A program made the translations under genes and the position numbers. A DNA stretch of 64,000 bases from Luzula sylvatica (lineage: Eukaryota > Streptophyta > Magnoliopsida > Poales > Juncaceae): NCBI GenBank assembly GCA_946800325.1, contig OX326958.1, positions 32,595,314 to 32,659,313 of the forward strand. The letters run 5' to 3'. The notes under the pieces are model-generated. The model was not told where the DNA came from, did no database searches, and worked only from the letters and a program-made list of their open reading frames with translations. Positions 15,262 through 29,657 of this stretch are shown piece by piece. The stretch's first letter is position 1; each line of letters starts with the position of its first letter.

Positions 15262-18200
15262 GATTTTAACGCTTTGTGGAGTTCAAAAAACGTGTTTTGA
15301 GATCATTTGTATCGTATCTTTTACTACATAACTTTTCGCCGAATTTCACAAACACTAACAAAGTTTGTTTTTCGATTCAAAACAAGATTTTAGCGCTTTG
15401 TGGAGTTCAAATAACGTGTTTTGAGATCATTTGTATCGTATCTTTTACTACTTAAATTTTCACCAAATTTCACATACACTAAGAAAGTTTGTTTTTCGAT
15501 TCAAAACAAGATTTTAACGCTTTGTGGAGTTCAAATAACGTGTTTTGAGATCATTTGTATCGTATCTTTTACTACATAACTTTTCACCAAATTTCACAAA
15601 CACTAAGAAAGTTTGTTTTTCGATTCAAAACAAGATTTTAGCGCTTTGTGGAGTTCAAATAACGTGTTTTTAGATCATTTGTATCGTATCTTTTGCTACA
15701 TAACTTTTCACCAAATTTCTCAAACACTAAGAAATTTTGTTTTTCGATTCAAAACAAGATTCTAACGCTTTGTGGAGTTCAAATAACGTGTTTTGAGATC
15801 ATTTGTATCGTATCTTTTACTACAAAAATTTTCACCAAATTTCACAAACACTAAGAAAGTTTGTTTTCCGATTCAAAACAAGATTTTAACGCTTTGAGGA
15901 GTTCAAATAACGTGTTTTTAGATCATTTGTATCGTATCTTTTACTACATAACTTTTCACCAAATTTCACAAACACTAAGAAAGTTTGTTTTTCGATTCAA
16001 AACTAGATTTTAGCGCTTTGTGGAGTTCAAATAACGTGTTTTGAGATCATTTGTATCGTATCTTTTACTACATAACTTTTCACCAAATTTCTCAAACACT
16101 AAGAAAGTTTGTTTTTCGATTCAAAACAAGATTTTAACGCTTTGTGGAGTTCAAATAACGTGTTTTGAGATCATTTGTATCGTATCTTTTACTACAAAAC
16201 TTTTCACCAAATTTCACAAACACTAAGAAATTTTGTTTTTCGATTCAAAACAAGATTTTAGCGCTTTGAGGAGTTCAAATAACGTGTTTTTACATATTTT
16301 GTATCGTATCTTTTGACTACATAACTTTTCACCAAATTTCATAAACACTAAGAAAGTCTGTTTTTCGATTCAAAACAAGATTTTAACGCTTTGAGGAGTT
16401 CAAATAACGTGTTTTGAGATCATTTGTATCGTATCTTTTACTACATAAATTTTCACCAAATTTCACAAACACTAAGAAAGTTTGTTTTTCGATTCAAAAC
16501 CAGATTTTAGCGCTTTGTGGAGTTCAAATAACGTGTTTTTAGATCATTTGTATCGTATCTTTTACTACATAAATTTTCACCAAATTTCACATACACTAAG
16601 AAAGTTTGTTTTTCGATTCAAAACAAGATTTTAACGCTTTGTGGAGTTCAAATAACGTGTTTTGAGATCATTTGTATCGTATCTTTTACTACATAACTTT
16701 TCACCAAATTTGACAAACACTAAGAAAGTTTGTTTTTCGATTCAAAACAAGATTTTAGCGCTTTGTGGAGTTCAAATAACGTGTTTTGAGATCATTTGTA
16801 TCGTATCTTTTACTACACAAATTTTCACCAAATTTCATAAACACTAAGAAAGTTTGTTTTTCGATTCAAAACAAGATTTTAGCGCTTTGAGGAGTTCAAA
16901 TAACGTGTTTTTAGATCATTTGTATCGTATTTTTTACTACATAACTTTTCACCAAATTTCACAAACAATCAGAAAGTTTGTTTTTCGATTCAAAACAAGA
17001 TTTTAACGCATTGTGGAGTTCAAATAACGTGTTTTGAGATCATTTGTATCGTATCTTTTACTACATAACTTTTCACCAAATTTCACAAACACTAAGAAAG
17101 TTTGTTTTTCGATTCAAAACAAGATATTAGCGCTTTGTGGAGTTCAAATAACGTGTTTTTAGATCATTTGTATCGTATATTTTACTGCATAACTTTTCAC
17201 CAAATTTCACAAACACTAACAAAGTTTGTTTTTCGATTCAAAACAAGATTTTAACGCTTTGTGGAGTTCAAATAACGTGTTTTGAGATCATTTGTATCGT
17301 ATCTTTTACTACATAACTTTTCACCAAATTTCACAAACACTAAGAAAGTTTGTTTTTCGATTCAAAACAAGATTTTAACGCTTTGGGGAGTTCAAATAAC
17401 GTGTTTTTAGATCATTTGTATCGTATCTTTTACTACATTACTTTTCACCAAATTTCACAATCACTAAGAAAGTTTGTTTTTCGATTCAAAACAAGATTTT
17501 AGCACTTTGTGGACTTCAAATAACGTGTTTTGAGATCAGTTGTATCGTATCTTTTACTACATAACTTTTCACCAAATTTCACAAACACTAAGAAAGTTTG
17601 TTTTTCGATTCAAAACAAGATTTTAACGCTTTGTGGAGTTCAAAAAACGTGTTTTGAGATCATTTGTATCGTATCTTTTACTATATAACTTTTCGCCGAA
17701 TTTCACAAACACTAACAAAGTTTGTTTTTCGATTCAAAACAAGATTTTAGCGCTTTGTGGAGTTCAAATAACGTGTTTTGAGATCATTTGTATCGTATCT
17801 TTTACTACGTAACTTTTCACCAAATTTCACATACACTAAGAAAGTTTGTTTATCGATTCAAAACAAGATTTTAACGCTTTGTGGAGTTCAAATAACGTGT
17901 TTTGAGATCATTTGTATCGTATCTTTTACTACATAACTTTTCACCAAATTTCTCAAACACTAAGAAATTTTGTTTTTCGATTCAAAACAAGATTCTAACG
18001 GTTTGTGGAGTTCAAATAACGTGTTTTGAGATCATTTGTATCGTATCTTTTACTACAAAAAATTTCACCAAATTTCACAAACACTAAGAAAGTTTGTTTT
18101 CCGATTCAAAACAAGATTTTAACGCTTTGAGGAGTTCAAATAACGTGTTTTTAGATCATTTGTATCGTATCTTTTACTACATAACTTTTCACCAAATTGC

Positions 18201-20845
18201 ACAAACACTAAGAAAGTTTGTTTTTCGATTCAAAACAAGATTTTAGCGCTTTGTGGAGTTCAAATAACGTGTTTTGAGATCATTTGTATCGTATCTTTTA
18301 CTACATAACTTTTCACCAAATTTCACAAACACTAAGAAAGTTTGTTTTTCGATTCAAAACAAGATTTTAACGCTTTGTGGAGTTCAAATAACGTGTTTTG
18401 AGATTATTTGTATCGTATCTTTTACTACATAACTTTTCACCAAATTTCACAAACACTAAGAAAGTTTGTTTTTCGATTCAAAACAAGATTTTAGCGCTTT
18501 GAGGAGTTCAAATAACGTGTTTTTACATATTTTGTATCGTATCTTTTGACTACATAACTTTTCACCAAATTTCACAAACACTAAGAAAGTCTGTTTTTCG
18601 ATTCAAAACAAGATTTTAACGCTTTGAGGAGTTCAAATAACGTGTTTTGAGATCATTTGTATCGTATCTTTTACTACATAAATTTTCACCAAATTTCACA
18701 AACACTAAGAAAGTTTGTTTTTCGATTCAAAACCAGATTTTAGCGCTTTGTGGAGTTCAAATAACGTGTTTTTAGATCATTTGTATCGTATCTTTTACTA
18801 CATAACTTTTCACCAAATTTCACATACACTAAGAAAGTTTGTTTTTCGATTCAAAACAAGATTTTAACGCTTTGTGGAGTTCAAATAACGTGTTTTGAGA
18901 TCATTTGTATCGTATCTTTTACTACATAACTTTTCACCAAATTTCACAAACACTAAGAAAGTTTGTTTTTCGATTCAAAACAAGATTTTAGCGCTTTGTG
19001 GAGTTCAAATAACGTGTTTTGAGATCATTTGTATCGTATCTTTTACTACATAACTTTTCACCAATTTTCACAAACACTAAGAAAGTTTGTTTTTCGATTC
19101 AAAACAAGATTTTAGCGCTTTGTGGAGTTCAAATAACGTGTTTTTAGATCATTTGTATCGTATCTTTTACTACATAACTTTTCACCAAATTTCACAAACA
19201 CTAAGAAAGTTTGTTTTTCGATTCAAAACAAGATTTTAACGCTTTGTGGAGTTCAAATAACGTGTTTTGAGATTATTTGTGTCGTATCTTTTACTATATA
19301 ACTTTTCACCAAATTTCACAAACACTAAGAAAGTTTGTTTTTCAATTCAAAACAAGATTTTAACGCTTTGAGGAGTTCAAATAACGTGTTTTTAGATCAT
19401 TTGTATCGTATCTTTCACAACATAACTTTTCACCGAATTTCACAAACACTAAGAAAGTTTGTTTTTCGATTAAAAACAAGATTTTAACGTTTTGATGATT
19501 TCAATTAACGTGTTTTTAGATCATTTGTATCGTATCTTTTACTACATAACTTTTCACCAAATTTCACAAACACTAAGAAAGTTTGTTTTTCGATTCAAAA
19601 CAAGATTTTTGCGCTTTGTGGAGTTCAAATAACGTGTTTTGAGATCATTTGTATCGTATCTTTTAATACATAACTTTTCACCAAATTTCACAAACACTAA
19701 GAAAGTTTGTTTTTCGATTCAAAACAAGATTTTAACGCTTTGTGGAGTTCAAATAACGTGTTCTGAGATCAATTGTATCGTATCTTTTACTACATAACTT
19801 TTCACCAAATTTCACAAACACTAAGAAAGATTGTTTTTCTATTCAAAACAAGATTTTAACGCTTTGAGGAGTTCAAATAACGTGTTATTAGATCATTTGT
19901 ATCGTATCTTTTGAGTACATAACTTTTCACCAAATTTCACAAACACTAAGAAAGTCTGTTTTTCGATTCAAAACAAGATTTTAACGCTTTGAGGAGTTCA
20001 AATAACGTGTTTTGAGATCATTTGTATCGTATCTTTTACTACATAACTTTTCACCACATTTCACAAACACTAAGAAAGTATGTTTTTCGATTCAAAACAA
20101 GATTTTAACGCTTTGAGGAGTTCAAATAACGTGTTTTTAGATTATTTGTATCGTAACTTTTAACTACATAACTTTTCACCAAATTTCACAAACACTAAGA
20201 AAGTTTGTGTTTCGATTCAAAACAAGATTTTAACGCTTTGAGGAGTTCAAATAACGTGTTTTGAGATCATTTGTATCGTATCTTTTACTACATAACTTTT
20301 CACCAAATTTCACAAACACTAAGAAAGTTTGTTTTTCGATTCAAAACAAGATATTAGCGCTTTGTGGAGTTCAAATAACGTGTTTTTAGATCATTTCTAT
20401 CGTATCTTTTACTACATAACTTTTCACCAAATTTCACAAACACTAACAAAGTTTGTTTTTCGATTCAAAACAAGATTTTAACGCTTTGTGGAGTTCAAAT
20501 AACGTGTTTTGAGATCATTTGTATCGTATCTTTTACTACATAACTTTTCACCAAATTTCACAAACACTAAGAAAGTTTGTTTTTCGATTCAAAACAAGAT
20601 TTTAACGCTTTGAGGAGTTCAAATAACGTGTTTTTAGATCATTTGTATCGTATCTTTTACTACATTACTTTTCACCAAATTTCACAATCACTAAGAAAGT
20701 TTGTTTTTCGATTCAAAACAAGATTTTAGCACTTTGTGGACTTCAAATAACGTGTTTTGAGATCAGTTGTATCGTATCTTTTACTACATAACTTTTCACC
20801 AAATTTCACAAACACTAAGAAATTTTGTTTTTCGATTCAAAACAA
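15262..20845. repeat. Higher-order repeat B, copy 2 (45 monomers, 5584 bp)
   Basis: Immediate tandem copy of the preceding block with no net length change over 5.58 kb. A few substitutions differ. For example, ACAAAAC near 16195 replaces ACATAAC, and near 17521-17535 the common TAACGTG and GAGATCAG forms replace TGACGTG and CAGAGCAG. The next block starts at 20846 with the same marker monomer. Confidence 0.9.
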
Positions 20846-23800
20846 GATTTTAACGCTTTGTGGAGTTCAAAAAACGTGTTTTGAGATCATTTGTATCGTA
20901 TCTTTTACTACATAACTTTTCGCCGAATTTCACAAACACTAACAAAGTTTGTTTTTCGATTCAAAACAAGATTTTAGCGCTTTGTGGAGTTCAAATAACG
21001 TGTTTTGAGATCATTTGTATCGTATCTTTTACTACATAACTTTTCACCAAATTTCACATACACTAAGAAAGTTTGTTTTTCGATTCAAAACAAGATTTTA
21101 ACGCTTTGTGGAGTTCAAATAACGTGTTTTGAGATCATTTGTATCGTATCTTTTACTACATAACTTTTCACCAAATTTCACAAACACTAAGAAAGTTTGT
21201 TTTTCGATTCAAAACAAGATTTTAGCGCTTTGTGGAGTTCAAATAACGTGTTTTTAGATCATTTGTATCGTATCTTTTGCTACATAACTTTTCACCAAAT
21301 TTCTCAAACACTAAGAAATTTTGTTTTTCGATTCAAAACAAGATTCTAACGCTTTGTGGAGTTCAAATAACGTGTTTTGAGATCATTTGTATCGTATCTT
21401 TTACTACAAAAATTTTCACCAAATTTCACAAACACTAAGAAAGTTTGTTTTCCGATTCAAAACAAGATTTTAACGCTTTGAGGAGTTCAAATAACGTGTT
21501 TTTAGATCATTTATAACGTATCTTTTACTACATAACTTTTCACCAAATTTCACAAACACTAAGAAAGTTTGTTTTTCGATTCAAAACAAGATTTTAGCGC
21601 TTTGTGGAGTTCAAATAACGTGTTTTGAGATCATTTGTATCGAATCTTTAACTACATAACTTTTCACCAAATTTCACAAACACTAAGAAAGTTTGTTTTT
21701 CGATTCAAAACAAGATTTTAACGCTTTGTGGAGTTCAAATAACGTGTTTTGAGATTATTTGTGTCGTATCTTTTACTATATAACTTTCCACCAAATTTCA
21801 CAAACACTAAGAAAGTTTGTTTTTCGATTCAAAACAAGATTTTAACGCTTTGAGGAGTTCAAATAACGTGTTTTTAGATCATTTGTATCGTATCTTTCAC
21901 AACATAACTTTTCACCGAATTTCACAAACACTAAGAAAGTTTGTTTTTCGATTAAAAACAAGATTTTAACGTTTTGATGATTTCAATTAACGTGTTTTTA
22001 GATCGTTTGTATCGTATCTTTTACTACATAACTTTTCACCAAATTTCACAAACACTAAGAAAGTTTGTTTTTCGATTCAAAACAAGATTTTTGCGCTTTG
22101 TGGAGTTCAAATAACGTGTTTTGAGATCATTTGTATCGTATCTTTTAATACATAACTTTTCACCAAATTTCACAAACACTAAGAAAGTTTGTTTTTCGAT
22201 TCAAAACAAGATTTTAACGCTTTGTGGAGTTCAAATAACGTGTTCTGAGATCAATTGTATCGTATCTTTTACTACATAACTTTTCACCAAATTTCACAAA
22301 CACTAAGAAAGATTGTTTTTCTATTCAAAACAAGATTTTAACGCTTTGAGGAGTTCAAATAACGTGTTATTAGATCATTTGTATCGTATCTTTTGAGTAC
22401 ATAACTTTTCACCAAATTTCACAAACACTAAGAAAGTCTGTTTTTCGATTCAAAACAAGATTTTAACGCTTTGAGGAGTTCAAATAACGTGTTTTGAGAT
22501 CATTTGTATCGTATCTTTTACTACATAACTTTTCACCACATTTCACAAACACTAAGAAAGTATGTTTTTCGATTCAAAACAAGATTTTAACGCTTTGAGG
22601 AGTTCAAATAACGTGTTTTTAGATTATTTGTATCGTAACTTTTAACTACATAACTTTTCACCAAATTTCACAAACACTAAGAAAGTTTGTGTTTCGATTC
22701 AAAACAAGATTTTAACGCTTTGAGGAGTTCAAATAACGTGTTTTTAGATCATTTCTATCGTATCTTTTACTACATAACTTTTCACCAAATTTCACAAACA
22801 CTAACAAAGTTTGTTTTTCGATTCAAAACAAGATTTTAACGCTTTGTGGAGTTCAAATAACGTGTTTTGAGATCATTTGTATCGTATCTTTTACTACATA
22901 ACTTTTCACCAAATTTCACAAACACTAAGAAAGTTTGTTTTTCGATTCAAAACAAGATTTTAACGCTTTGAGGAGTTCAAATAACGTGTTTTTAGATCAT
23001 TTGTATCGTATCTTTTACTACATTACTTTTCACCAAATTTCACAATCACTAAGAAAGTTTGTTTTTCGATTCAAAACAAGATTTTAGCACTTTGTGGACT
23101 TCAAATAATGTGTTTTGAGATCAGTTGTATCGTATCTTTTACTACATAACTTTTCACCAAATTTCACAAACACTAAGAAATTTTGTTTTTCGATTCAAAA
23201 CAAGATTTTAACGCTTTGTGGAGTTCAAAAAACGTGTTTTGAGATCATTTGTATCGTATCTTTTACTACATAACTTTTCGCCGAATTTCACAAACACTAA
23301 CAAAGTTTGTTTTTCGATTCAAAACAAGATTTTAGCGCTTTGTGGAGTTCAAATAACGTGTTTTGAGATCATTTGTATCGTATCTTTTACTACATAACTT
23401 TTCACCAAATTTCACATACACTAAGAAAGTTTGTTTTTCGATTCAAAACAAGATTTTAACGCTTTGTGGAGTTCAAATAACATGTTTTGAGATCATTTGT
23501 ATCGTATCTTTTACTACATAACTTTTCACCAAATTTCACAAACACTAAGAAAGTTTGTTTTTCGATTCAAAACAAGATTTTAGCGCTTTGTGGAGTTCAA
23601 ATAACGTGTTTTTAGATCATTTGTATCGTATCTTTTGCTACATAACTTTTCACCAAATTTCTCAAACACTAAGAAATTTTGTTTTTCGATTCAAAACAAG
23701 ATTCTAACGCTTTGTGGAGTTCAAATAACGTGTTTTGAGATCATTTGTATCGTATCTTTTACTACAAAAATTTTCACCAAATTTCACAAACACTAAGAAA

Positions 23801-24200
23801 GTTTGTTTTCCGATTCAAAACAAGATTTTAACGCTTTGAGGAGTTCAAATAACGTGTTTTTAGATCATTTATATCGTATCTTTTACTACATAACTTTTCA
23901 CCAAATTTCACAAACACTAAGAAAGTTTGTTTTTCGATTCAAAACAAGATTTTAGCGCTTTGTGGAGTTCAAATAACGTGTTTTGAGATCATTTGTATCG
24001 AATCTTTAACTACATAACTTTTCACCAAATTTCACAAACACTAAGAAAGTTTGTTTTTCGATTCAAAACAAGATTTTAACGCTTTGTGGAGTTCAAATAA
24101 CGTGTTTTGAGATCATTTGTATCGTATCTTTTACTACATAACTTTTCACCAAATTTCACAAACACTAAGAAAGTTTGTTTTTCGATTCAAAACAAGATTT
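20846..24200. repeat. Chimeric shortened derivatives of higher-order repeat B
   Basis: The marker monomer at 20846 recurs at 23204, an offset of 2358 bp (19 monomers plus 2). Shared private variants confirm the pairing, for example TCGAATCTTTAAC near 21631 and 23989. Within 21740-22700 the sequence follows 19255-20220 at an offset of 2482 bp, then switches to an offset of 2358 bp after about 22730. One whole monomer was therefore lost relative to repeat B. This is the pattern expected of unequal exchange in register. Confidence 0.75.
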
Positions 24201-27200
24201 TAGCGCTTTGAGGAGTTCAAATAACGTGTTTTTACATATTTTGTATCGTATCTTTTGACTACATAACTTTTCACCAAATTTCAGAAACACTAAGAAAGTC
24301 TGTTTTTCGATTCAAAACAAGATTTTAACGCTTTGAGGAGTTCAAATAACGTGTTTTGAGATCATTTGTATCGTATCTTTTGCTACATAACTTTTCACCA
24401 CATTTCACAAACACTAAGAAAGTTTGTTTTTCGATTCAAAACAAGATTTTAACGCTTTGAGGAGTTCAAATAACGTGTTTTAGATCATTTGTATCTTATC
24501 TTACATGACTTTTCACCAAATTTCACAAACACTAAGAAAGTATGTTTTTCGATTCAAAACAAGATTTTAACGCTTTGAGGAGTTCAAATAACGTGTTTTT
24601 GGATCATTTGTATCGTACCTTTTAACTACATAACTTTTCACCAAATTTCACAAACACTAAGAAAGTTTGTGTTTCGATTCAAAACAAGATTTTAACGCTT
24701 TGAGGAGTTCAAATAACGTGTTTTGAGATCATTTGTATCTTATCTATTACTACATAAATTTTCACCAAATTTCACAAACACTAAGAAAGTTTGTTTTTCG
24801 ATTCAAAGCAAGATTTTAGCGCTTTGTGGAGTTCAAATAACGTGTTTTTAGATCATTTGTATCGTATCTTTTACTACATAACTTTGCACCAAATTTCACA
24901 AACACAAAGAAAGTTTGTTTTTCGATTCAAAACAAGATTTTAACGCTTTGAGGAGTTCAAATAACGTGTTTTTAGATCATTTGTATCGTATATTTTACTA
25001 CATAACTTTTCACCAAATTTCACAAACACTAAGAAAGTTTGTTTTTCGATTCAAAACAAGATTTTAACGTTTTGAGGAGTTCAATTAACGTGTTTTTAGA
25101 TCATTTGTATCGTATCTTTTACTACATAACTTTTCATCAAATTTCACAAACACTAAGAATGTTTGTTTTTCGATTCAAAACAAGATTTTTGGCTTTGTGG
25201 AGTTCAAATAACGTGTTTTTAGATCATTTGTATCGTATCTTTTACTACATAACTTTTCACATAATTTCACAAACACTAAGAAAGTTTGATTTTTGATTCA
25301 AAACAAGATTTTAACGCTTTGTGGAGTTCAAATAACGTGTTCTGAGATCATTTGTATCGTATCTTTTACTACATAACTTTTCACCAATTTTCACAAACAC
25401 TAAGAAAGTTTGTTTTTCGATTCAAAACAAGATTTTAACGCTTTGAAGAGTTCAAATAACGTGTTATTAGATCATTTGTATCGTATCTATTAAGTACATA
25501 ACTTTTCACCAAATTTTACAAACACTAAGAAAGTCTGTTTTTCGATTCAAAACAAGATTTTAACGCTTTGAGGAGTTCAAATAACGTGTTTTGAGATCAT
25601 TTGTATCGTATATTTTACTACATAAATTTTCACCAAATTTCACAAACACTAAGAAAGTTTGTTTTTCGATTCAAAACAAGATTTTAGCGCTTTGTGGAGT
25701 ACAAATAACGTGTTTTTAGATCATTTGTATCGTATCTTTTACTACATAACTTTTCACCAAATTTCACAAACACTAAGAAAGTTTGTTTTTCGATTCAAAA
25801 CAAGATTTTAACGCTTTGTGGAGTTCAAATAACGAGTTTTGAGATCATTTGTATCGTATCTTTTACTACATAACTTTTCACCAAATTTCACAAACACTAA
25901 GAAAGTTTGTTTTTCGATTCAAAACAAGATTTTAGCGCTTTGTGGAGTTCAAAAAAAGTGTTTTTAGATCATTTGTATCGTATCTTTTGCTACATAACTT
26001 TTCACCAAATTTCTCAAACACTAAGAAATTTTGTTTTTCGATTCAAAACAAGATTCTAACGCTTTGTGGAGTTCAAATAACGTGTTTTGACATCATTTGT
26101 ATCGTATCTTTTACTACAAAAATTTTCACCAAATTTCACAAACACTAAGAAAGTTTGTTTTCCGATTCAAAACAAGATTTTAACGCTTTGAGGAGTTCAA
26201 ATAACGTGTTTTTAGATCATTTGTATCGTATCTTTTACTATATAACTTTTCACCAAATTTCACAAACACTAAGAAAGTTTGTTTTTCGATTCAAAACAAG
26301 ATTTTAGCGCTTTGTGGAGTTCAAATAACGTGTTTTGAGATCATTTGTATCGTATCTTTTACTACGTAAATTTTCACCAAATTTCACAAACACTAAGAAA
26401 GTTTGTTTTTCGATTCAAAACAAGATTTTAACGCTTTGTGGAGTTCAAATAACGTGTTTTGAGATCATTTGTATCGTATCTTTTACTACATAACTTTTCA
26501 CCAAATTTCACAAACACTAAGAAAGTTTGTTTTTCGATTCAAAACAAGATTTTAGCGCTTTGAGGAGTTCAAATAACGTGTTTTTACATATTTTGTATCG
26601 TATCTTTTGACTACATAACTTTTCACCAAATTTCGCAAACACTAAGAAAGTCTGTTTTTCGATTCAAAACAAGATTTTAACGCTTTGAGGAGTTCAAATA
26701 ACGTGTTTTGAGATCATTTGTATCGTATCTTTTACTACATAACTTTTCACCACATTTCACAAACACTAAGAAAGTTTGTTTTTCGATTCAAAACAAGATT
26801 TTAACGCTTTGAGGAGTTCAAATAACGTGTTTTGGATCATTTGTATCGTATCTTACATAACTTTTCACCAAATTTCACAAACACTAAGAAAGTATGTTTT
26901 TCGATTCAAAACAAGATTTTAACGCTTTGAGGAGTTCAAATAACGTGTTTTTGGATCATTTGTATCGTACCTTTTAAGTACATAACTTTTCACCAAATTT
27001 CACAAACACTAAGAAAGTTTGTGTTTCGATTCAAAACAAGATTTTAACGCTTTGAGGAGTTCAAATAACGTGTTTTGAGATCATTTGTATCGTATCTATT
27101 ACTACATAAATTTTCACCAAATTTCACAAACACTAAGAAAGTTTGTTTTTCGATTCAAAGCAAGATTTTAGCGCTTTGTGGAGTTCAAATAACGTGTTTT

Positions 27201-29657
27201 TAGATCATTTGTGTCGTATCTTTTACTACATAACTTTTCACCAAATTTCACAAACACTAAGAAAGTTTGTTTTTGATTCAAAACAAGATTTTAACGCTTT
27301 GAGGAGTTCAAATAACGTGTTTTTAGATCATTTGTATCGTATATTTTGCTACATAACTTTTCACCAAATTTCACAAACACTAAGAAAGTTTGTTTTTCGA
27401 TTCAAAACAAGATTTTAACGTTTTGAGGAGTTTAATTTACGTGTTTTTAGATCATTTGTATCGTATCTTTTACTACATAACTTTTCATCAAATTTCACAA
27501 ACACTAAGAAAGTTTGTTTTTCGATTCAAAACAAGATTTTAGCGCTTTGTGGAGTTCAAATAACGTGTTTTTAGATCATTTGTATCGTATCTTTTACTAC
27601 ATAACTTTTCACCAAATTTCACATACACTAAGAATGTTTGTTTTTCGATTCAAAACAAGATTTTAACGCTTTGTGGAGTTCAAATAACGTGTTTTGAGAT
27701 CATTTCTATCGTATCTAATTTCACAAACACTAAGAAAGTTTGTTTTTCGATTCAAAACAAGATTTTAGCGCTTTGTGGAGTTCAAATAACGTGTTTTGAG
27801 ATCATTTGTATCGTATCTTTTACTACACAAATTTTCACCAAATTTCACAAACACTAAGAAACTTTGTTTTTCGATTCAAAACAAGATTTTAGCGCTTTGT
27901 GGAGTTCAAATAACGTGTTTTTAGATCATTTGTATCGTATCTTTTACTACATAACTTTTCACCAAATTTCACAAACACTAAGAAAGTTTGTCTTTCGATT
28001 CAAAACAAGATTTTAACGCTTTGTGGAGTTCAAATAACGTGTTCTGAGATCATTTGTATCGTATCTTTTACTACATAACTTTTCACCAATTTTCACAAAC
28101 ACTAAGAAAGTTTGTTTTTCGATTCAAAACAAGATTTTAACGCTTTGAAGAGTTCAAATAACGTGTTATTAGATCATTTGTATCGTATCTATTAAGTACA
28201 TAACTTTTCACCAAATTTTACAGATACTAAGAAAGTCTGTTTTTCGATTCAAAACAAGATTTTAACGCTTTGAGGAGTTCAAATAACGTGTTTTGAGATC
28301 ATTTGTATCGTATCTTTTACTACATAAATTTTCACCAAATTTCACAAACACTAAGAAAGTTTGTTTTCCGATTCAAAACAAGATTTTAGCGCTTTGTGGA
28401 GTTCAAATAACGTGTTTTTAGATCATTTGTATCGTATATTTTACTACATAACTTTTCACCAAATTTCACAAACACTAAGAAAGTTTGTTTTTCGATTCAA
28501 AACAAGATTTTAACGCTTTGTGGAGTTCAAATAACGTGTTTTGAGATCATTTGTATCATATCTTTTACTACATAACTTTTCACCAAATTTCACAAACACT
28601 AAGAGAGTATGTTTTTCGATTCAAAACAAGATTTTAACGCTTTGAGGAGTTCAAATAACGTGTTTTTGGATCATTTGTATCGTATCTTTTAACTAGATAA
28701 CTTTTCACCAAATTTCACAAACACTAAGAAAGTTTGTGTTTCGATTCAAAACAAGATTTTAACGCTTTGAGGAGTTCAAATAACGTGTTTTGAGATCATT
28801 TGTATCGTATCTATTACTACATAAATTTTCACCAAATTTCACAAACACTAAGAAAGTTTGTTTTTCGATTCAAAGCAAGATTTTAGCGCTTTGTGGAGTT
28901 CAAATAACGTGTTTTTAGATCATTTGTATCGTATCTTTTACTACATAACTTTTCACCAAATTTCACAAACACTAAGAAAGTTTGTTTTTTGATTCAAAAC
29001 AAGATTTTAACGCTTTGAGGAGTTCAAATAACGTGTTTTGAGATTATTTGTATCGTAACTTTTAACTACATAACTTTTCACCACATTTCACAAACACTAA
29101 GAAAGTTTGTTTTTCGATTCAAAACAAGATTTTAACGCTTTGAGGAGTTCAAATAACGTGTTTTTAGATCATTTGTATCGTAACTTTTAACTACATAACT
29201 TTTCACCAAATTTCACAAACACTAAGAAAGTTTGTGTTTCGATTCAAAACAAGATTTTAGCGCTTTGTGGAGTTCAAATAACGTGTTTTTAGATCATTTG
29301 TATCGTATCTTTTACTACATAACTTTTCACCAAATTTCACAAACACTAAGAAAGTTTGTTTTTCGATTCAAAACAAGATTTTAACGCTTTGTGGAGTTCA
29401 AATAACGTGTTCTGAGATCATTTGTCTCGTATCTTTTACTACATAACTTTTCACCAAATTTCACAAACACTAAGAAAGTTTGTTTTTCGATTCAAAACAA
29501 GATTTTAACGCTTTGAGGAGTTCAAATAACGTGTTTTTAGATCATTTGTATCGTATCTTTTACTACATAACTTTTCACCAAATTTTACAAACATTGAGAA
29601 ATTTTGTTTTTCGATTCAAAACAAGATTTTAGCGTTTTGTGGAGTTCAAATAACGTG
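24201..29657. repeat. Irregular, more diverged right edge of the satellite
   Basis: Monomers here carry more private substitutions and several internal deletions: TATCTTACATGAC near 24500, TCGTATCTTACATAAC near 26850, and a large internal deletion near 27714 where CGTATC joins AATTTCAC directly. A loose repeat of about 2.35 kb is still visible (TACATATTTTG at 24233 and 26585). The array ends at 29657 in mid-unit, after AATAACGTG. Confidence 0.8.

Larger units (their letters stand above)
1..29657. repeat. 124-bp satellite DNA array, about 239 monomers
   Basis: A head-to-tail tandem array fills this region. Unit starts (GATTTTAACGCTTTG or the GATTTTAGCG variant) fall at 1, 125, 249, 373 and onward, giving a 124-bp period. 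The unit is AT-rich and carries short A and T tracts plus the conserved words AACGTGTTTT, TTTGTATCGTATC and CACCAAATTTCAC. Recurrent variant sites (AACG/AGCG, TGTGG/GAGG, GAGATC/TTAGATC, ACATAAC/ACAAAAA) define monomer types and their higher-order order. The array continues beyond the left edge and stops at 29657. Short ORFs of about 61 residues recur inside it only because 124 is not a multiple of 3; they are not genes. The scale fits a centromeric, pericentromeric or subtelomeric satellite, but the sequence alone does not say which. I do not recognise the family. Confidence 0.98.

Noticed and set aside
6860..18087. Seven near-identical 61-codon frames at 124-bp-repeat positions
   Set aside because: They are translations of satellite monomers that happen to stay open. 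They recur at the higher-order offsets and change with single-base variants.
25039..27418. Frames of 68-91 codons in the right part of the satellite
   Set aside because: Same satellite origin, made longer by one-base deletions that alter frame. No codon bias or domain.
1..29657. CRISPR-like regular repeat arrangement
   Set aside because: Units are contiguous with no unique spacers, the repeat is 124 bp, and the setting is a plant genome.
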